Shown piece after piece: positions 49,704-60,590 of a stretch of DNA of 64,000 nt (position 1 is the stretch's first letter; every line of letters begins with the position of its first letter). Made by a program: the position numbers and the translations under genes. The stretch comes from VAZQ01 sp036555745 (GTDB lineage Bacteria; Pseudomonadota; Alphaproteobacteria; Rhizobiales; Xanthobacteraceae). Where the stretch lies: positions 29,255-93,254 of the forward strand of contig DATBKV010000128.1 in assembly GCA_036555745.1 (NCBI GenBank), read 5' to 3'. The notes under the pieces were generated by a model that was given only the letters and a program-made list of their open reading frames with translations, was not told the DNA's origin and made no database searches.

Positions 49704-49723
49704 AACGGGATGAATTCCCGTTT
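49703..49723 (+). terminator. Hairpin immediately after the MfnF-like stop codon
   Basis: AAACGGGA (49703-49710) pairs with TCCCGTTT (49716-49723) around TGAAT, starting on the last base of the TGA stop. The stem ends in TTT but the following sequence is GCGCTAATTC, so the U tract is short. Probably the end of the C1 island's transcription. Confidence 0.6.
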
Positions 49724-50216
49724 GCGCTAATTCTCAGGCTGTGCTCGCCGACTTCGACACTGAGAGCCGTTGGAGGCTTGCGCGAGAGTTTTGGTCAACG
49801 CGACCTCTCGAGCGGCAATGACGAGCCCCGACGCGGCTTGACGCGCAAGGGGCAGCCGATGCTCACCCGGCGCAGCAGCTACCCTATTGCCGGATAAAGC
49901 CGGGGCGGACCGCGAAAAGTTCCGATCCCGCCGGCCGACTGGAACCTTCGGCTCCGGGCTTGCGCCTTCGTCGAGAGCACCCCGATGGCATTCGCATTCA
50001 AGCCGGAGAGGGCGCAGAGCGAAATCGGCCGATCAATTATTCTTGGCGGGCTTGCAAACGGCAGCTGATCGGCACAGTTTCACGCGATGCCGGACGCTGG
50101 ACTCTCGGCGCATGAAGCCCAGAGGTTCCGCTTCGGGATTTTCCATGTTGCAAGTTGACGGCCGACGCATAGCGCTGAATGCGTCGGTGTTCGGCCACTA
50201 GGTCATGGAGGCTTAC
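49724..50216. other. Intergenic region, about 490 bases, no convincing gene
   Basis: The longest stretch without a gene in the window. An open frame at 49887-50201 exists but is Arg/Ser-rich with no start signal. The left part has GC-rich hairpin-prone sequence (GCCGGATAAAGCCGGGGC near 49890). The last 60 bases precede the phasin gene and should contain its promoter. No repeat, tRNA or riboswitch was recognised. Confidence 0.5.
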
Positions 50217-50588
50217 ATGACGCATGCCGCTGGTGAATCGATGAATCCGTCGGTGCCGAACTTAACTCCTGCCGCCGTTGGCGAGATCGGCAGAAAGCAG
50301 TTCGAAGCGGCGCTCGAAATGCAGAAGGAGTTCCTCGGCACGTTCGAGGAGATAAGCCGCGGCTGGCTCGCGCGAGCGCAATCGGAAGTGACACTCGCGT
50401 CCGAGCTGGTCGGCAAGCTGGCCACGGTCCGCTCGATGCCCGACGCCGCGACCGCTTGCCAGGAATGCATGACCCGGCACATGGAGATGTTCGCGGAGGA
50501 CAGCCGACGAATGCTGGCCGACGGCGAGAGGCTGATGCGCGCCGGCGCGCGCCTGTTCTCCAACGGCGCGGCCGACCTCACCACCTAA
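50217..50588 (+). CDS. Phasin family protein
   Basis: A 123-residue helical protein resembling phasins that coat polyhydroxyalkanoate granules: EIGRKQFEAALEMQKEFLGTFEEISRGWLARAQSEVTLASELVGKLATVRSMPDAATACQECMTRHMEMF, with heptad-like amphipathic helices and no signal peptide. The ATG at 50217 has GGAGG 6 bases upstream; the ATG at 50205 is less well placed. It suggests the organism stores PHA. It stands alone and converges with nadE (26-base gap). Confidence 0.75.
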   Translation: MTHAAGESMNPSVPNLTPAAVGEIGRKQFEAALEMQKEFLGTFEEISRGWLARAQSEVTLASELVGKLATVRSMPDAATACQECMTRHMEMFAEDSRRMLADGERLMRAGARLFSNGAADLTT

Positions 50589-50614
50589 CGGCTGCGGCCG
50601 GACTGCAGCGGCCT

Positions 50615-52663
<2,049 letters not shown>

Positions 52664-52680
52664 TGCTGCCGGGTCGTGTC

Positions 52681-53322
52681 CTAGCCGAGGACTTCGATCG
52701 AAACGCAGCGACTAACGCCGATGGCGTCAAGAAGCCGCCGCGTCGCCTGCATCGAGCCGTCGATGTCGATCCCGCGACAGGCGTCTTCGAACACCGCGAC
52801 GTCGAACCCCTCGCGCTTGGCGTCCTCGCACGAGTAGCGGACGCAGAAGTCGAATGCCAGGCCCGCGAGAAAGACGCGTGTGAAACCGCGTTCGCGCAGA
52901 TAGCCCCCCAGTCCGGTATGGGTCCTGCGGTCGTTTTCGTAGAAGGCGGAATAGGAGTCGATATCGCGGTGATAGCCCTTGCGCAGGACGAGCTCGGCGT
53001 GCGGGATGTGCAGGTCGCCGCGCAATGCGGCTCCCGCCGTTGCTTGCACGCAGTGATCCGGCCAAAGAATCTGCGCGCCGTATGACACCTCGATCGTCTC
53101 ATAGGGCTCTCGGCCCGGATGGGTGGAGGCGAAGGATAAGTGGCCGGCGGGATGCCAATCCTGCGTGAGTACCACGTGCTGGAACCGCGCGGCGAGCCGG
53201 TTGACCAGCGGCACGACCTCGTCGCCGCGCGGCACCGCCAGGCGGCCCTCGGGGCAGAAGTCGTTCTGCACGTCGACGACGAGCAGCACATCCTGCTCTG
53301 AGATCGCGGACTGGGCGCTCAT
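52681..53322 (-). CDS. pncA: Nicotinamidase
   Basis: A 213-residue cysteine hydrolase of the isochorismatase fold that deamidates nicotinamide to nicotinate. The catalytic Asp is in VVDVQNDFCPEG (Asp17), Lys in LRKGYHRDIDSYSAF and Cys in LAFDFCVRYSCEDA. The metal site is Asp-x-His (DWHPAGH) plus His. The start overlaps the pncB stop by 4 bases (ATGA), so nicotinamide-derived nicotinate is handed to an enzyme made from the same message. Confidence 0.93.
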   Translation of the reverse strand: MSAQSAISEQDVLLVVDVQNDFCPEGRLAVPRGDEVVPLVNRLAARFQHVVLTQDWHPAGHLSFASTHPGREPYETIEVSYGAQILWPDHCVQATAGAALRGDLHIPHAELVLRKGYHRDIDSYSAFYENDRRTHTGLGGYLRERGFTRVFLAGLAFDFCVRYSCEDAKREGFDVAVFEDACRGIDIDGSMQATRRLLDAIGVSRCVSIEVLG

Positions 53323-54677
53323 GGCGTCACACTCTCATGCGGCGCCAAGCGACTGTCGACATCGCTCGCCAGCCGCACCAGGGCATCGGCGATTTTTACC
53401 GGGTAGCACGCGTCCGGCTTTAGCCGGCGTAGAGGTTCCGGCAGCCGCGCGAGTTCGCGCGCTGCGCGTGCGCGGATCTCCGCGAGAGTGGGCGCAGGCG
53501 TTACCCGACGGCCACCCCGCATCACCAGCTGCAACAGCGGCTCGCCCTGCTGCACGTCGTTCTCGACCGAGAGGACATCACCGCTCATGCAGCCATCGGG
53601 CCCGTAGCGGCGCCAGACCTGTTTCCGTCCTGGCCAAGTCGCCTTTCCGGTTGAGCGCTTGCGCCGCGCGAGCCCGGCATATTCCTGCAGCTTGTAGACG
53701 CAGTCCAAGGCCGGAACGTCGGACGAGGTAGTCAGGCTGGTGCCGAGCCCGAAGCCGTCGATCGGAGCCCCGGCCCCGAGCATCTCAACAAGGCTGTCCT
53801 CGTCGAGCCCACCACTTGCGAAAATACCCACCCTGTCCAGCCCGCCTTCGTCGAGGATGCGGCGGACGCCTTTCGAAAGCGCGATCAGGTCACCGCTGTC
53901 CAAGCGTACGTTTCGGATCTTGATCCCGCGCGCCGATAGACCCGGGGCGAGCGCCACGACCTTGTGCGCCGCAGCCTCAGTATCGTAGGTGTCGATCAGA
54001 ATCGTCAAGTTGTGCGGCCGCGATTGCGCGAAGTCCGCGAACGCGGTGCTTTCGTCGTCGTAGGCTTGAATGAAGGAGTGCGCCATCGTACCGAAGGTGG
54101 GTATCCCGAATTGCTTGTCGGCCAGCACGGTCGCCGTGCCGGCGAAACCCGCCAGGTAGCTGGCGCGGGCGGCCATGACGCCGGCTTCGCATCCGTGCGC
54201 ACGGCGCAGCCCGAAATCGACCAGCAGCTTGCCGGGCGCAGCCAACACCATGCGCGCGGCCTTCGAGGCAATCAGCGACTGAAAGTGCAGGATGTTGATG
54301 AGCCGCGTCTCTACCAACTGGGCCTGCGGCAGTGGCGCGGTCACCCGCAGGATCGGCTCGTCGGCGAAAAATACCGTTCCTTCCGGCATCGCATGCACGT
54401 CACCGGTGAAGCGAAGACCAGCGAGATACTCGAGCAATCCCTTTCCGAAGCGCCCGTCGCTTGCCAGCCAATCGATTTCCTCGGCCGAGAAATGCAAATC
54501 CTCGAGGAAAGCGAGTGCCTGTTCCAAGCCGGCGGCGAGCAGGAAGCCGCGCCGGGGCGGCAGCTTGCGCATGAAGAATTCGAATACCGCCGTTTCGGTC
54601 TTGCCATGATCCAAGTACGCTTGGATCATGTTGAGTTGGTAAAGATCGGTCAGCAGGGCAGAGGCGGCGTCGTCCAT
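53319..54677 (-). CDS. pncB: Nicotinate phosphoribosyltransferase
   Basis: A 452-residue NAPRTase joining nicotinate and PRPP. Landmarks: LLTDLYQLNMIQAYLDHGKTETAVFEFFMRKLP at the N-terminus, TRLINILHFQSLIASKAARMVLAAPGK, the His region GIPTFGTMAHSFIQAYDDE, LIDTYDTEAA and KIRNVRLDSGDLIALSK. AGGA lies 7 bases before the ATG at 54677; the frame continues 99 bases upstream without homology. It is the first gene of the NAD salvage unit. Confidence 0.93.
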   Translation of the reverse strand: MDDAASALLTDLYQLNMIQAYLDHGKTETAVFEFFMRKLPPRRGFLLAAGLEQALAFLEDLHFSAEEIDWLASDGRFGKGLLEYLAGLRFTGDVHAMPEGTVFFADEPILRVTAPLPQAQLVETRLINILHFQSLIASKAARMVLAAPGKLLVDFGLRRAHGCEAGVMAARASYLAGFAGTATVLADKQFGIPTFGTMAHSFIQAYDDESTAFADFAQSRPHNLTILIDTYDTEAAAHKVVALAPGLSARGIKIRNVRLDSGDLIALSKGVRRILDEGGLDRVGIFASGGLDEDSLVEMLGAGAPIDGFGLGTSLTTSSDVPALDCVYKLQEYAGLARRKRSTGKATWPGRKQVWRRYGPDGCMSGDVLSVENDVQQGEPLLQLVMRGGRRVTPAPTLAEIRARAARELARLPEPLRRLKPDACYPVKIADALVRLASDVDSRLAPHESVTP

Positions 54678-54823
54678 TCCGGTTCCTTGCTCCGATCGAG
54701 ACCCATCCGTCGAAAATATAGATCGGTTCCGCCAAGCGGAAAATGGCCGCCGGAAGTTGAGAAAGATCAAAGCCAAGCGCCTGGCTTTCGCCGCATCCTA
54801 GATGCCAAAGAGCGGAGTGCCGT

Positions 54824-55090
54824 ATGGCGAAACAGAAATCCGGACAGTCCATGCGCAGCCGACCGGCGAACGGCAGCGACGTGCATCAAATTCTTGGGGA
54901 CATGGAGGACAGCACGGCGGTTGAAATCCTTGCTTTGCATCCGACGGTAGCTCAACTCGAACAGACGCGGCTCTGGCTGGAGGGTGAAGGTGAGGTCCTC
55001 GGCAAGCAGCACCGTCCACTCGACGGCGTCGTCGCACAGATTTTCGACATGTTGCGTGTCGAAGAGGAGGAGCCGCCGCGCCAAGCGTAA
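54824..55090 (+). CDS. Hypothetical protein, 88 aa
   Basis: A small acidic cytosolic protein (MAKQKSGQSMRSRPANGSDVHQILGDMEDSTAVEILALHPTVAQLEQ, then GVVAQIFDMLRVEEEEPPRQ). No family is recognised. GGAG lies 8 bases before the ATG, and the frame is closed by a stop 14 bases before the csoR 3' end, with which it converges. The first third is basic, the rest acidic helix. It sits between pncB (divergent) and csoR (convergent) without an obvious partner. Confidence 0.6.
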   Translation: MAKQKSGQSMRSRPANGSDVHQILGDMEDSTAVEILALHPTVAQLEQTRLWLEGEGEVLGKQHRPLDGVVAQIFDMLRVEEEEPPRQA

Positions 55091-55103
55091 CGGTGGGTGC
55101 GGA

Positions 55104-55379
55104 TCAACGATCTGCCCGGCCGACGACCGCCATCAACTCTTCGATCTTGCGGCGCTGATCAGCTTTGGTGCCGGAAGCAATGGCATGCTCGACGCAATGC
55201 GCGACGTGGTCGCGCAGGATCTCTTCTTCCAACCGCCTGAGCGCGGCGCGCACCGCTGAAACCTGCGTCACGATGTCGATGCAGTAGCGGTCCTCGCGCA
55301 CCATGCGCGCGATGCCGCGCACCTGGCCCTCGATCCGGCTTAATCGCCTCGTGCAGGACGCCTTGCTGTCTTTTCGCAT
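55104..55379 (-). CDS. csoR: CsoR/RcnR-type metal-sensing repressor
   Basis: A 91-residue helical repressor with RRLSRIEGQVRGIARMVREDRYCIDIVTQ. The copper-type ligand set Cys33, His58 and Cys62 is present (YCID, DHVAHC), matching the CsoR Cys-His-Cys pattern rather than the RcnR nickel set. It should bind DNA when apo and release on Cu(I). It is divergent from the P-type ATPase gene it presumably controls; the 64-base gap contains an inverted repeat that could be the operator. Confidence 0.88.
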   Translation of the reverse strand: MRKDSKASCTRRLSRIEGQVRGIARMVREDRYCIDIVTQVSAVRAALRRLEEEILRDHVAHCVEHAIASGTKADQRRKIEELMAVVGRADR

Positions 55380-55388
55380 GCGGGCTAT

Positions 55389-55405
55389 ATACCCCTACAC
55401 GGTAT
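55389..55405. promoter_or_regulatory. Putative CsoR operator in the csoR-copA gap
   Basis: ATACC (55389-55393) and GGTAT (55401-55405) form an inverted repeat around CCTACAC, inside the 64-base gap and only 10 bases upstream of the csoR start. CsoR operators are GC-rich inverted repeats of this general type. The csoR message would be nearly leaderless. Confidence 0.5.
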
Positions 55406-55443
55406 TGGTTTCAAGCAGACAAGCTCGCGATCAGGAGCGCGCA

Positions 55444-57867
55444 ATGGCTCCCGCCTTTGCCTCCAACGATGAACCTGCCGGCCGCCCAGGGCATCCCCGG
55501 CCGAGCGGATCCCATGGGGCGGCGCCGCAGCACGACGCGACCGACGGGCACACGCCCACCGGCGAGCCCCTCAAAGGAGGCGCGCGCGATCCGGTCTGCG
55601 GCATGGTCGTCGACCCGCGGCAGACCTCTTACCGGCAAGTTCATGCCGGAGGCACTTTTTACTTTTGCTCCGCCGGGTGCGCCGAAAAATTCCGCGCTGA
55701 CCCGACGAAATACCTTGCTCCGCCCGTCGCTGAACCGAACGCGGCCGCTACCGACAGCGTGATCTACACCTGCCCCATGCATCCGCAGATCCGACAGCTG
55801 GGGCCGGGCTCCTGCCCGATCTGCGGTATGGCGCTGGAACCGGAACTCGCGACCGCCGGGGCGGCGCCGAATCGCGAGCTTGCCGACATGAAGCGGCGGT
55901 TCTGGGTCGGGCTCGCGCTGGCGCTGCCAGTCGTGGTGCTCGAGATGGGGAGCCACGTCGCCAATCTGCACACGCTCGTCGGCCAGACCTGGTCGAACCG
56001 GCTGCAATTCGTGTTCGCGACCCCGGTGGTGCTGTGGGCGGGCTGGCCGTTCTTCGTGCGCGGCTGGCAATCGCTCCTCACGCGCAATCTCAACATGTTC
56101 ACGCTGGTGGCCATGGGCACCGGGGTGGCGTGGCTCTACAGCATCGTCGCGCTGCTGGTGCCTGGCATCTTTCCGCCGGCGTTTCGCGGCCCGGACGGCG
56201 CGGTAGCGGTGTATTTCGAGGCTGCCGCGGTCATCACCGTCCTGGTCCTGCTCGGCCAGGTGCTCGAGCTGCGCGCGCGCGAACAGACCTCGGGCGCAAT
56301 CCGCGCGCTGCTCGACCTCGCGCCCAAAATGGCACGGCGCTTGCGGGCAGATGGAAGCGAGGAGGCAGTGTCGCTTGATGCCGTCGTCGTCGGAGATCGG
56401 CTAAGGGTGCGTCCGGGCGAGAAGGTTCCGGTCGACGGCGAGCTGGTCGAAGGGCGCTCGGCGCTCGACGAGTCGATGGTCACCGGCGAATCGATGCCGG
56501 TCACCAAGGAGGTCGGCGCGAAGGTCGTCGCCGGCACGCTCAATACCACCGGCAGCTTCATCATGCGCGCCGACAAGGTTGGGCGCGATACCCTGCTCTC
56601 CCAAATCGTGCAGATGGTGGCGGCAGCGCAGCGCTCGCGCGCGCCGATCCAGCGGCTGGCGGATCAAGTCGCGGGCTGGTTCGTGCCGGCCGTGATCGCG
56701 ATCGCGCTCGCGGCATTCGTGGCCTGGAGCGTCTACGGGCCGCAGCCTCGGTTCGCGTTCGGCCTGGTGGCCGCGGTGACGGTGCTGATCATTGCCTGCC
56801 CCTGCGCCCTCGGCTTGGCGACGCCGATGTCGATCATGGTGGGGGTCGGGCGCGGCGCCCAGGTCGGGGTACTGATCAAGAATGCCGAGGCGCTGGAGCG
56901 CATGGAAAACATCGACACCCTGGTCGTCGACAAGACCGGAACACTCACGGAAGGTAAGCCAAAGGTGGTGGCGGTGGTTCCAGCCGGCGGCTTCGACGGG
57001 AACGAGGCGCTTCGCTTGGCGGCGAGCGTGGAACGAGCGAGCGAGCATCCGCTCGGTTCCGCCATCCTGGCCGCCGCGCGCGAGCGCAAGCTCAGCCTGG
57101 GCAGTGTCACCGAATTCGATTCACCCACGGGCAGAGGCGTGGTCGGCACGGTCGACGGACGCCGCGTGGTGCTGGGCAACGCCGGATTTCTACGCGAGCT
57201 CGGCATCCCGGCAACGGAGTTGGAGCGCGAGGCGGAACGGCTCCGGCAGGAGGGTGCGACGGCGATCTTTCTGGGCGTCAACGGCAGGCTCGCCGCGGTG
57301 ATCGCCATCGCGGATCCGGTCAAGCGCACCACTCCCGATGCGCTCAACGCGCTCTTCCAAGAAGGCGTGCGGGTGGTGATGCTCACCGGCGACAACAAGA
57401 CCACCGCGCTAGCGGTGGCGCGGCGTCTCGGAATCACCGAGGTGGAAGCCGAGGTGCGGCCGGACGAGAAGAGCGCCGTGGTGGCGAGGCTGCAACAGGA
57501 AGGGCGCTCGGTCGCCATGGCAGGCGATGGGGTCAACGACGCTCCGGCGCTGGCGGCTGCCGAAGTCGGCATCGCGATGGGCACGGGAACCGACGTCGCC
57601 ATTGAGAGCGCGGGGGTCACGCTGCTCAAAGGCGACCTCACCGGGATCGTGCGCGCCCGCCGGCTCTCGCAGGCGACGATGCGCAACATCAGGCAGAACC
57701 TGTTTTTTGCCTTCGTCTACAACGCCGCCGGCGTACCGATCGCGGCCGGCGTGCTCTATCCGGTGTTTGGCATCCTGCTCTCGCCGGTCATCGCCGCCGC
57801 GGCCATGGCCCTGTCCTCGGTGAGCGTGGTCGGCAATTCGCTGCGGCTGCGACACGTCGCGCTGTGA
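55444..57867 (+). CDS. copA: Copper-translocating P1B-type ATPase with YHS and heavy-metal-binding N-terminus
   Basis: An 807-residue heavy-metal pump. N-terminal to the transporter it has no classical HMA domain but a YHS domain (about 48-92, DPVCGMVVDP, FCSAGCAEKF) and a heavy-metal-binding segment (about 108-134, YTCPMHPQ, SCPICGM). Then come the membrane CPC motif (452-454, ACPCALGLATP), phosphorylation site DKTGT with Asp496, SEHPLG and GDGVNDAP. CPC and the CsoR neighbour indicate Cu(I)/Ag(I) export. AGGAG is 7 bases before the ATG at 55444. Confidence 0.92.
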   Translation: MAPAFASNDEPAGRPGHPRPSGSHGAAPQHDATDGHTPTGEPLKGGARDPVCGMVVDPRQTSYRQVHAGGTFYFCSAGCAEKFRADPTKYLAPPVAEPNAAATDSVIYTCPMHPQIRQLGPGSCPICGMALEPELATAGAAPNRELADMKRRFWVGLALALPVVVLEMGSHVANLHTLVGQTWSNRLQFVFATPVVLWAGWPFFVRGWQSLLTRNLNMFTLVAMGTGVAWLYSIVALLVPGIFPPAFRGPDGAVAVYFEAAAVITVLVLLGQVLELRAREQTSGAIRALLDLAPKMARRLRADGSEEAVSLDAVVVGDRLRVRPGEKVPVDGELVEGRSALDESMVTGESMPVTKEVGAKVVAGTLNTTGSFIMRADKVGRDTLLSQIVQMVAAAQRSRAPIQRLADQVAGWFVPAVIAIALAAFVAWSVYGPQPRFAFGLVAAVTVLIIACPCALGLATPMSIMVGVGRGAQVGVLIKNAEALERMENIDTLVVDKTGTLTEGKPKVVAVVPAGGFDGNEALRLAASVERASEHPLGSAILAAARERKLSLGSVTEFDSPTGRGVVGTVDGRRVVLGNAGFLRELGIPATELEREAERLRQEGATAIFLGVNGRLAAVIAIADPVKRTTPDALNALFQEGVRVVMLTGDNKTTALAVARRLGITEVEAEVRPDEKSAVVARLQQEGRSVAMAGDGVNDAPALAAAEVGIAMGTGTDVAIESAGVTLLKGDLTGIVRARRLSQATMRNIRQNLFFAFVYNAAGVPIAAGVLYPVFGILLSPVIAAAAMALSSVSVVGNSLRLRHVAL

Positions 57868-57955
57868 GGCGGCGGGGCTCGCCGCCCGGGACAGCTCGCG
57901 GCGTCGGGATCAGCCGTTCGTGGCTGCTGCCGGCTCACTGGGCGCGAGAACTGCG

Positions 57956-58366
57956 ATGATAGACTTGGCGGATTTGACGGCCGGATTGAAGGGATCAGCG
58001 GAGTTGCTGGTGGGCGTCGAGCACACGGCGCCCCGCGTCGGCAGCGGACGGGTCCCCGTGCTGGCCACTCCGGTGATGATCAACGTGATCGAGGCGGCGG
58101 CGCTGGCCGCGGTCGAGCATCTCCTGCCGGCCGGTCACCAGAGCCTCGGCATCCACCTCGATGTGCGTCATTTCGCTGCCACGCCCGTCGGCATGCGCGT
58201 CTACGCGACCGCCGAGCTGATCAACATCGACGGCCGCACCCTGCTGTTCCGGGTCGAGGCGCGCGACGAGCGGGAGCCGATCGGCGACGGATGGCACAAA
58301 CGCGTCGTCGTCAACGTCGCGCGCTTCGACCAGCGTGTGCAGCGCAAGCTCAGCCAGGTCACTTAG
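57956..58366 (+). CDS. Hot-dog-fold thioesterase family protein (FlK-like)
   Basis: A 136-residue hot-dog protein of the fluoroacetyl-CoA thioesterase-like group. The segment VLATPVMINVIEAAALAAVEHLLP places a Thr, Glu pair as in FlK, and SLGIHLDVRHFAATPVGMRVYATAEL supplies the active-site His. It is likely to hydrolyse a short acyl-CoA. The ATG at 57956 is preferred to a GTG at 57920. It follows copA on the same strand by 88 bases but has no obvious functional link to it. Confidence 0.8.
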   Translation: MIDLADLTAGLKGSAELLVGVEHTAPRVGSGRVPVLATPVMINVIEAAALAAVEHLLPAGHQSLGIHLDVRHFAATPVGMRVYATAELINIDGRTLLFRVEARDEREPIGDGWHKRVVVNVARFDQRVQRKLSQVT

Positions 58367-58510
58367 CAGAACCCGTGCGCGCGGCGTGGCACTCACCCGC
58401 CTAACGATGCGAATTTAGCAAGGATGTACGCGCGTATGGGATTCTGGCCTCGACCGGGGCAGCTTGAACCGCCCCTTGGCCGAGCGGTACGCGTGGTCGC
58501 ACCGCTGAAA

Positions 58511-59296
58511 TCAATTGGTGATCTGGTAGGCAAGGTACCAGGAGAAAAGATTGCCCTCGGATGCATTTTGCAAGGCTCGGCCGGCGGAAAATAGAATGTG
58601 GTTGTGATCGTCAATATTATAGTAGCCGCCGATGTTGAACCCGGTGCTGTCCTTTGTGCCAACTTTATCCGCGGTCTGATGAAATATCTCACCGCCGAGC
58701 GTCAGCTGTTCGCTGATCTTGCGTTGCAGCAGCCATCCAAAGAACCAATAGTCCTTATCATCGGTAGCATTGCCGTGATTGATCCAGTAGCCGCCGCCGC
58801 CATAGGTCGTCCAGTCGCCGAAGCTTTTCTGTACCCAAAGCGGCAGGAATTGACGAACGTGACCGGCGCCGAGCCCTCGGCTTTCTGCTCCGGTGGGCAG
58901 CACCGTAATCGGAAAGGTGCCGACTTGCGGCAGCCACCCGTTCTTATCCTCATCGATGAAACGATATTTGAGGCCCAGCTCGGTATCGCCGTAACCGAGT
59001 TGTGTTTTCATTTCGCTAGGCGCGTCGAAAGAAACCGCCGGCACAATGGCGTGGAACTGAGCGTTGGGAAACATGCCATAATTGTATTCAAAAGCCGGCG
59101 ATACGCCGGACGTGTCGCCTCGTGCATGGCTTCCAGTGGAAAGCGTGTAGAACTCGTAGTGCTGGTAGTCGACGGGCTCGGGATCGTCTGTCCGAAACGG
59201 CGGCCCGGCTATCGCGGAGCCGGAAACAAGCACAACCGCAGCCCAGCAAGCCGCTAGTCGACGCCCCCGGTAAAACCATCCCCCTCGTTTCGCCAT
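58511..59296 (-). CDS. MetA-type outer-membrane beta-barrel transporter-like protein
   Basis: A 261-residue exported protein (signal about 1-30, SGSAIAG) with many alternating aromatic/hydrophobic strands and a C-terminal WYLAYQITN. It resembles the phenol-degradation MetA/'transporter' beta-barrel family (PVDYQHYEFYTLSTGSHARGDTSGVSPAFEYNYGMFP, PLWVQKSFGDWTTYGGGGYW). The gene has visibly lower GC than its neighbours, hinting at different selection or acquisition. It stands alone; a 14-bp palindrome lies upstream. Function and ligand unknown. Confidence 0.75.
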   Translation of the reverse strand: MAKRGGWFYRGRRLAACWAAVVLVSGSAIAGPPFRTDDPEPVDYQHYEFYTLSTGSHARGDTSGVSPAFEYNYGMFPNAQFHAIVPAVSFDAPSEMKTQLGYGDTELGLKYRFIDEDKNGWLPQVGTFPITVLPTGAESRGLGAGHVRQFLPLWVQKSFGDWTTYGGGGYWINHGNATDDKDYWFFGWLLQRKISEQLTLGGEIFHQTADKVGTKDSTGFNIGGYYNIDDHNHILFSAGRALQNASEGNLFSWYLAYQITN

Positions 59297-59624
59297 TTGG
59301 TGTGGCTATAAAGCCGATCCCCCGTGACGATCGTCACTCATCTACGCGACGCTCTGCTTCCCCACCGTTGTCAGCCGCGGCAAGTCGGACCAGGGCCGTC
59401 GCGCACCTCGCGCATATTTCGACACGTACCGCGCCCGCATTAGACACCCTTTCCAGCCTCGCAAAAAGGGGGTGCTGGGCGACAAAGCCCGGGTTTCAAA
59501 CGCGGACCCCGCGACGCAGGGTATCCGCCGCAATGTCCATTGGTGTCGATGGCCGAAATGAAGAATAATGGCCGGGCCGATCAGGCGCCGGGCAAACGCT
59601 GCCGGTAGACGGGAGGATCTTCGG
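59297..59624. promoter_or_regulatory. Divergent region with a perfect 14-bp palindrome
   Basis: 328 bases between the beta-barrel gene and the TctC-type gene, no gene seen. GTGACGATCGTCAC (59324-59337) is a perfect palindrome 28 bases upstream of the beta-barrel start, a good candidate operator for a dimeric regulator. AGGGGG-type runs near 59463 and a GGAGG before 59625 serve the plus-strand gene. Confidence 0.45.
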
Positions 59625-60590
59625 GTGCGTCATCTCAAGCGATTGTTCGTTGCCGTCGCGGCGGCGTTGTTGGCGCTGCCGGCACAGGCCGAGAACTACC
59701 CTACCCGGCCGGTCCGGCTTTACGTGGCATTTCCGCCCGGTGGCGCGGCCGACATCGTCGCGCGCCTCGTCGCGCAGCCGCTGTCGGAGCGGTTGGGCCA
59801 GCCGGTCGTGGTGGAGAACAAGCCCGGCTCTGGCGGCAACATCGTCGGCGAGCTGATCGCGCACGCGCCGCCGGACGGCTACAGCCTGCTGATCGGGCCC
59901 GACAATCTGTTCACCATCAATCCGCACCTTTTCAGCAAGATGTCGTTCGATCCCCTGAAAGACTTGGTCCCGGTCGCCACCGTCCAGTCCAACCAGCTGG
60001 TGCTCGCGATCAATCCGAAAGTGCCTGCGAACGACTTCAAGCAGTTCATCGCGCTCGCCAAACGCTCTGACCCGCCTCTATTCTACGCGTCGATCGGCAA
60101 CGGCAGCCTGCATCATCTCGCCATGGAGATGCTCAAACAGGAGGCCGGCATTAAGCTGACACACGTGCCCTACCGCGGCGGCGGACCGGCCGCCGTCGCG
60201 GTCCTGGCCGGCGATGTGGCTGCAATGTTCGGGGGTGGATCAGTGTTCCCGATGGTCAAGTCCGGGCAGCTGCGCGGGCTTGCGGTGTCGAGTCGAAAGC
60301 GGTCGGCGGAATTTTCCGAGCTGCCAAGCATCTCGGAGTTCTATCCCGATTACGAAGCGACCATCTGGCAGGGCCTGTTCGCTCCCGCGGGCACGCCGCA
60401 AACCATCATCGACAAGCTGCGCCAAGAGGTGAACGCTATCCTCGCGACGAAGGACTTCGCCGACAACTTGGCCAAGACCGGGTCGGGGGAACCCTACGTC
60501 ACGACCCCCGATGAGTTCAGGGCGCGCATGCATCGCGACTTCGAACGATATGGCCGAATCGTCAAAGCTGCCGGCGTGCAGGTACACTGA
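59625..60590 (+). CDS. Tripartite tricarboxylate transporter (TctC/Bug) family binding protein
   Basis: A 321-residue exported binding protein. A GTG at 59625, with GGGAGG upstream, gives a signal peptide (HLKRLFVAVAAALLALPAQAENYP). The mature Bug fold has YPTRPVRLYVAFPPGGAADIVARLVAQPLSERLGQPVVVENKPGSGGNIV, then THVPYRGGGPAAVAVLAGDVAAMFGG. Such receptors bind carboxylates or aromatics. TctA and TctB membrane genes are not next to it, as is common for orphan Bug proteins. Confidence 0.9.
   Translation: MRHLKRLFVAVAAALLALPAQAENYPTRPVRLYVAFPPGGAADIVARLVAQPLSERLGQPVVVENKPGSGGNIVGELIAHAPPDGYSLLIGPDNLFTINPHLFSKMSFDPLKDLVPVATVQSNQLVLAINPKVPANDFKQFIALAKRSDPPLFYASIGNGSLHHLAMEMLKQEAGIKLTHVPYRGGGPAAVAVLAGDVAAMFGGGSVFPMVKSGQLRGLAVSSRKRSAEFSELPSISEFYPDYEATIWQGLFAPAGTPQTIIDKLRQEVNAILATKDFADNLAKTGSGEPYVTTPDEFRARMHRDFERYGRIVKAAGVQVH

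Noticed and set aside
49887..50201. A 104-codon open frame upstream of the phasin gene
   Set aside because: Arg/Ser-rich composition, poor start context and no recognisable domain.
59460..59520. tRNA-like stretch with GGGCGACAAAGCCCGGGTTTCAAA pieces
   Set aside because: No acceptor stem or proper T-arm (GGTTCRA) can be folded around it.
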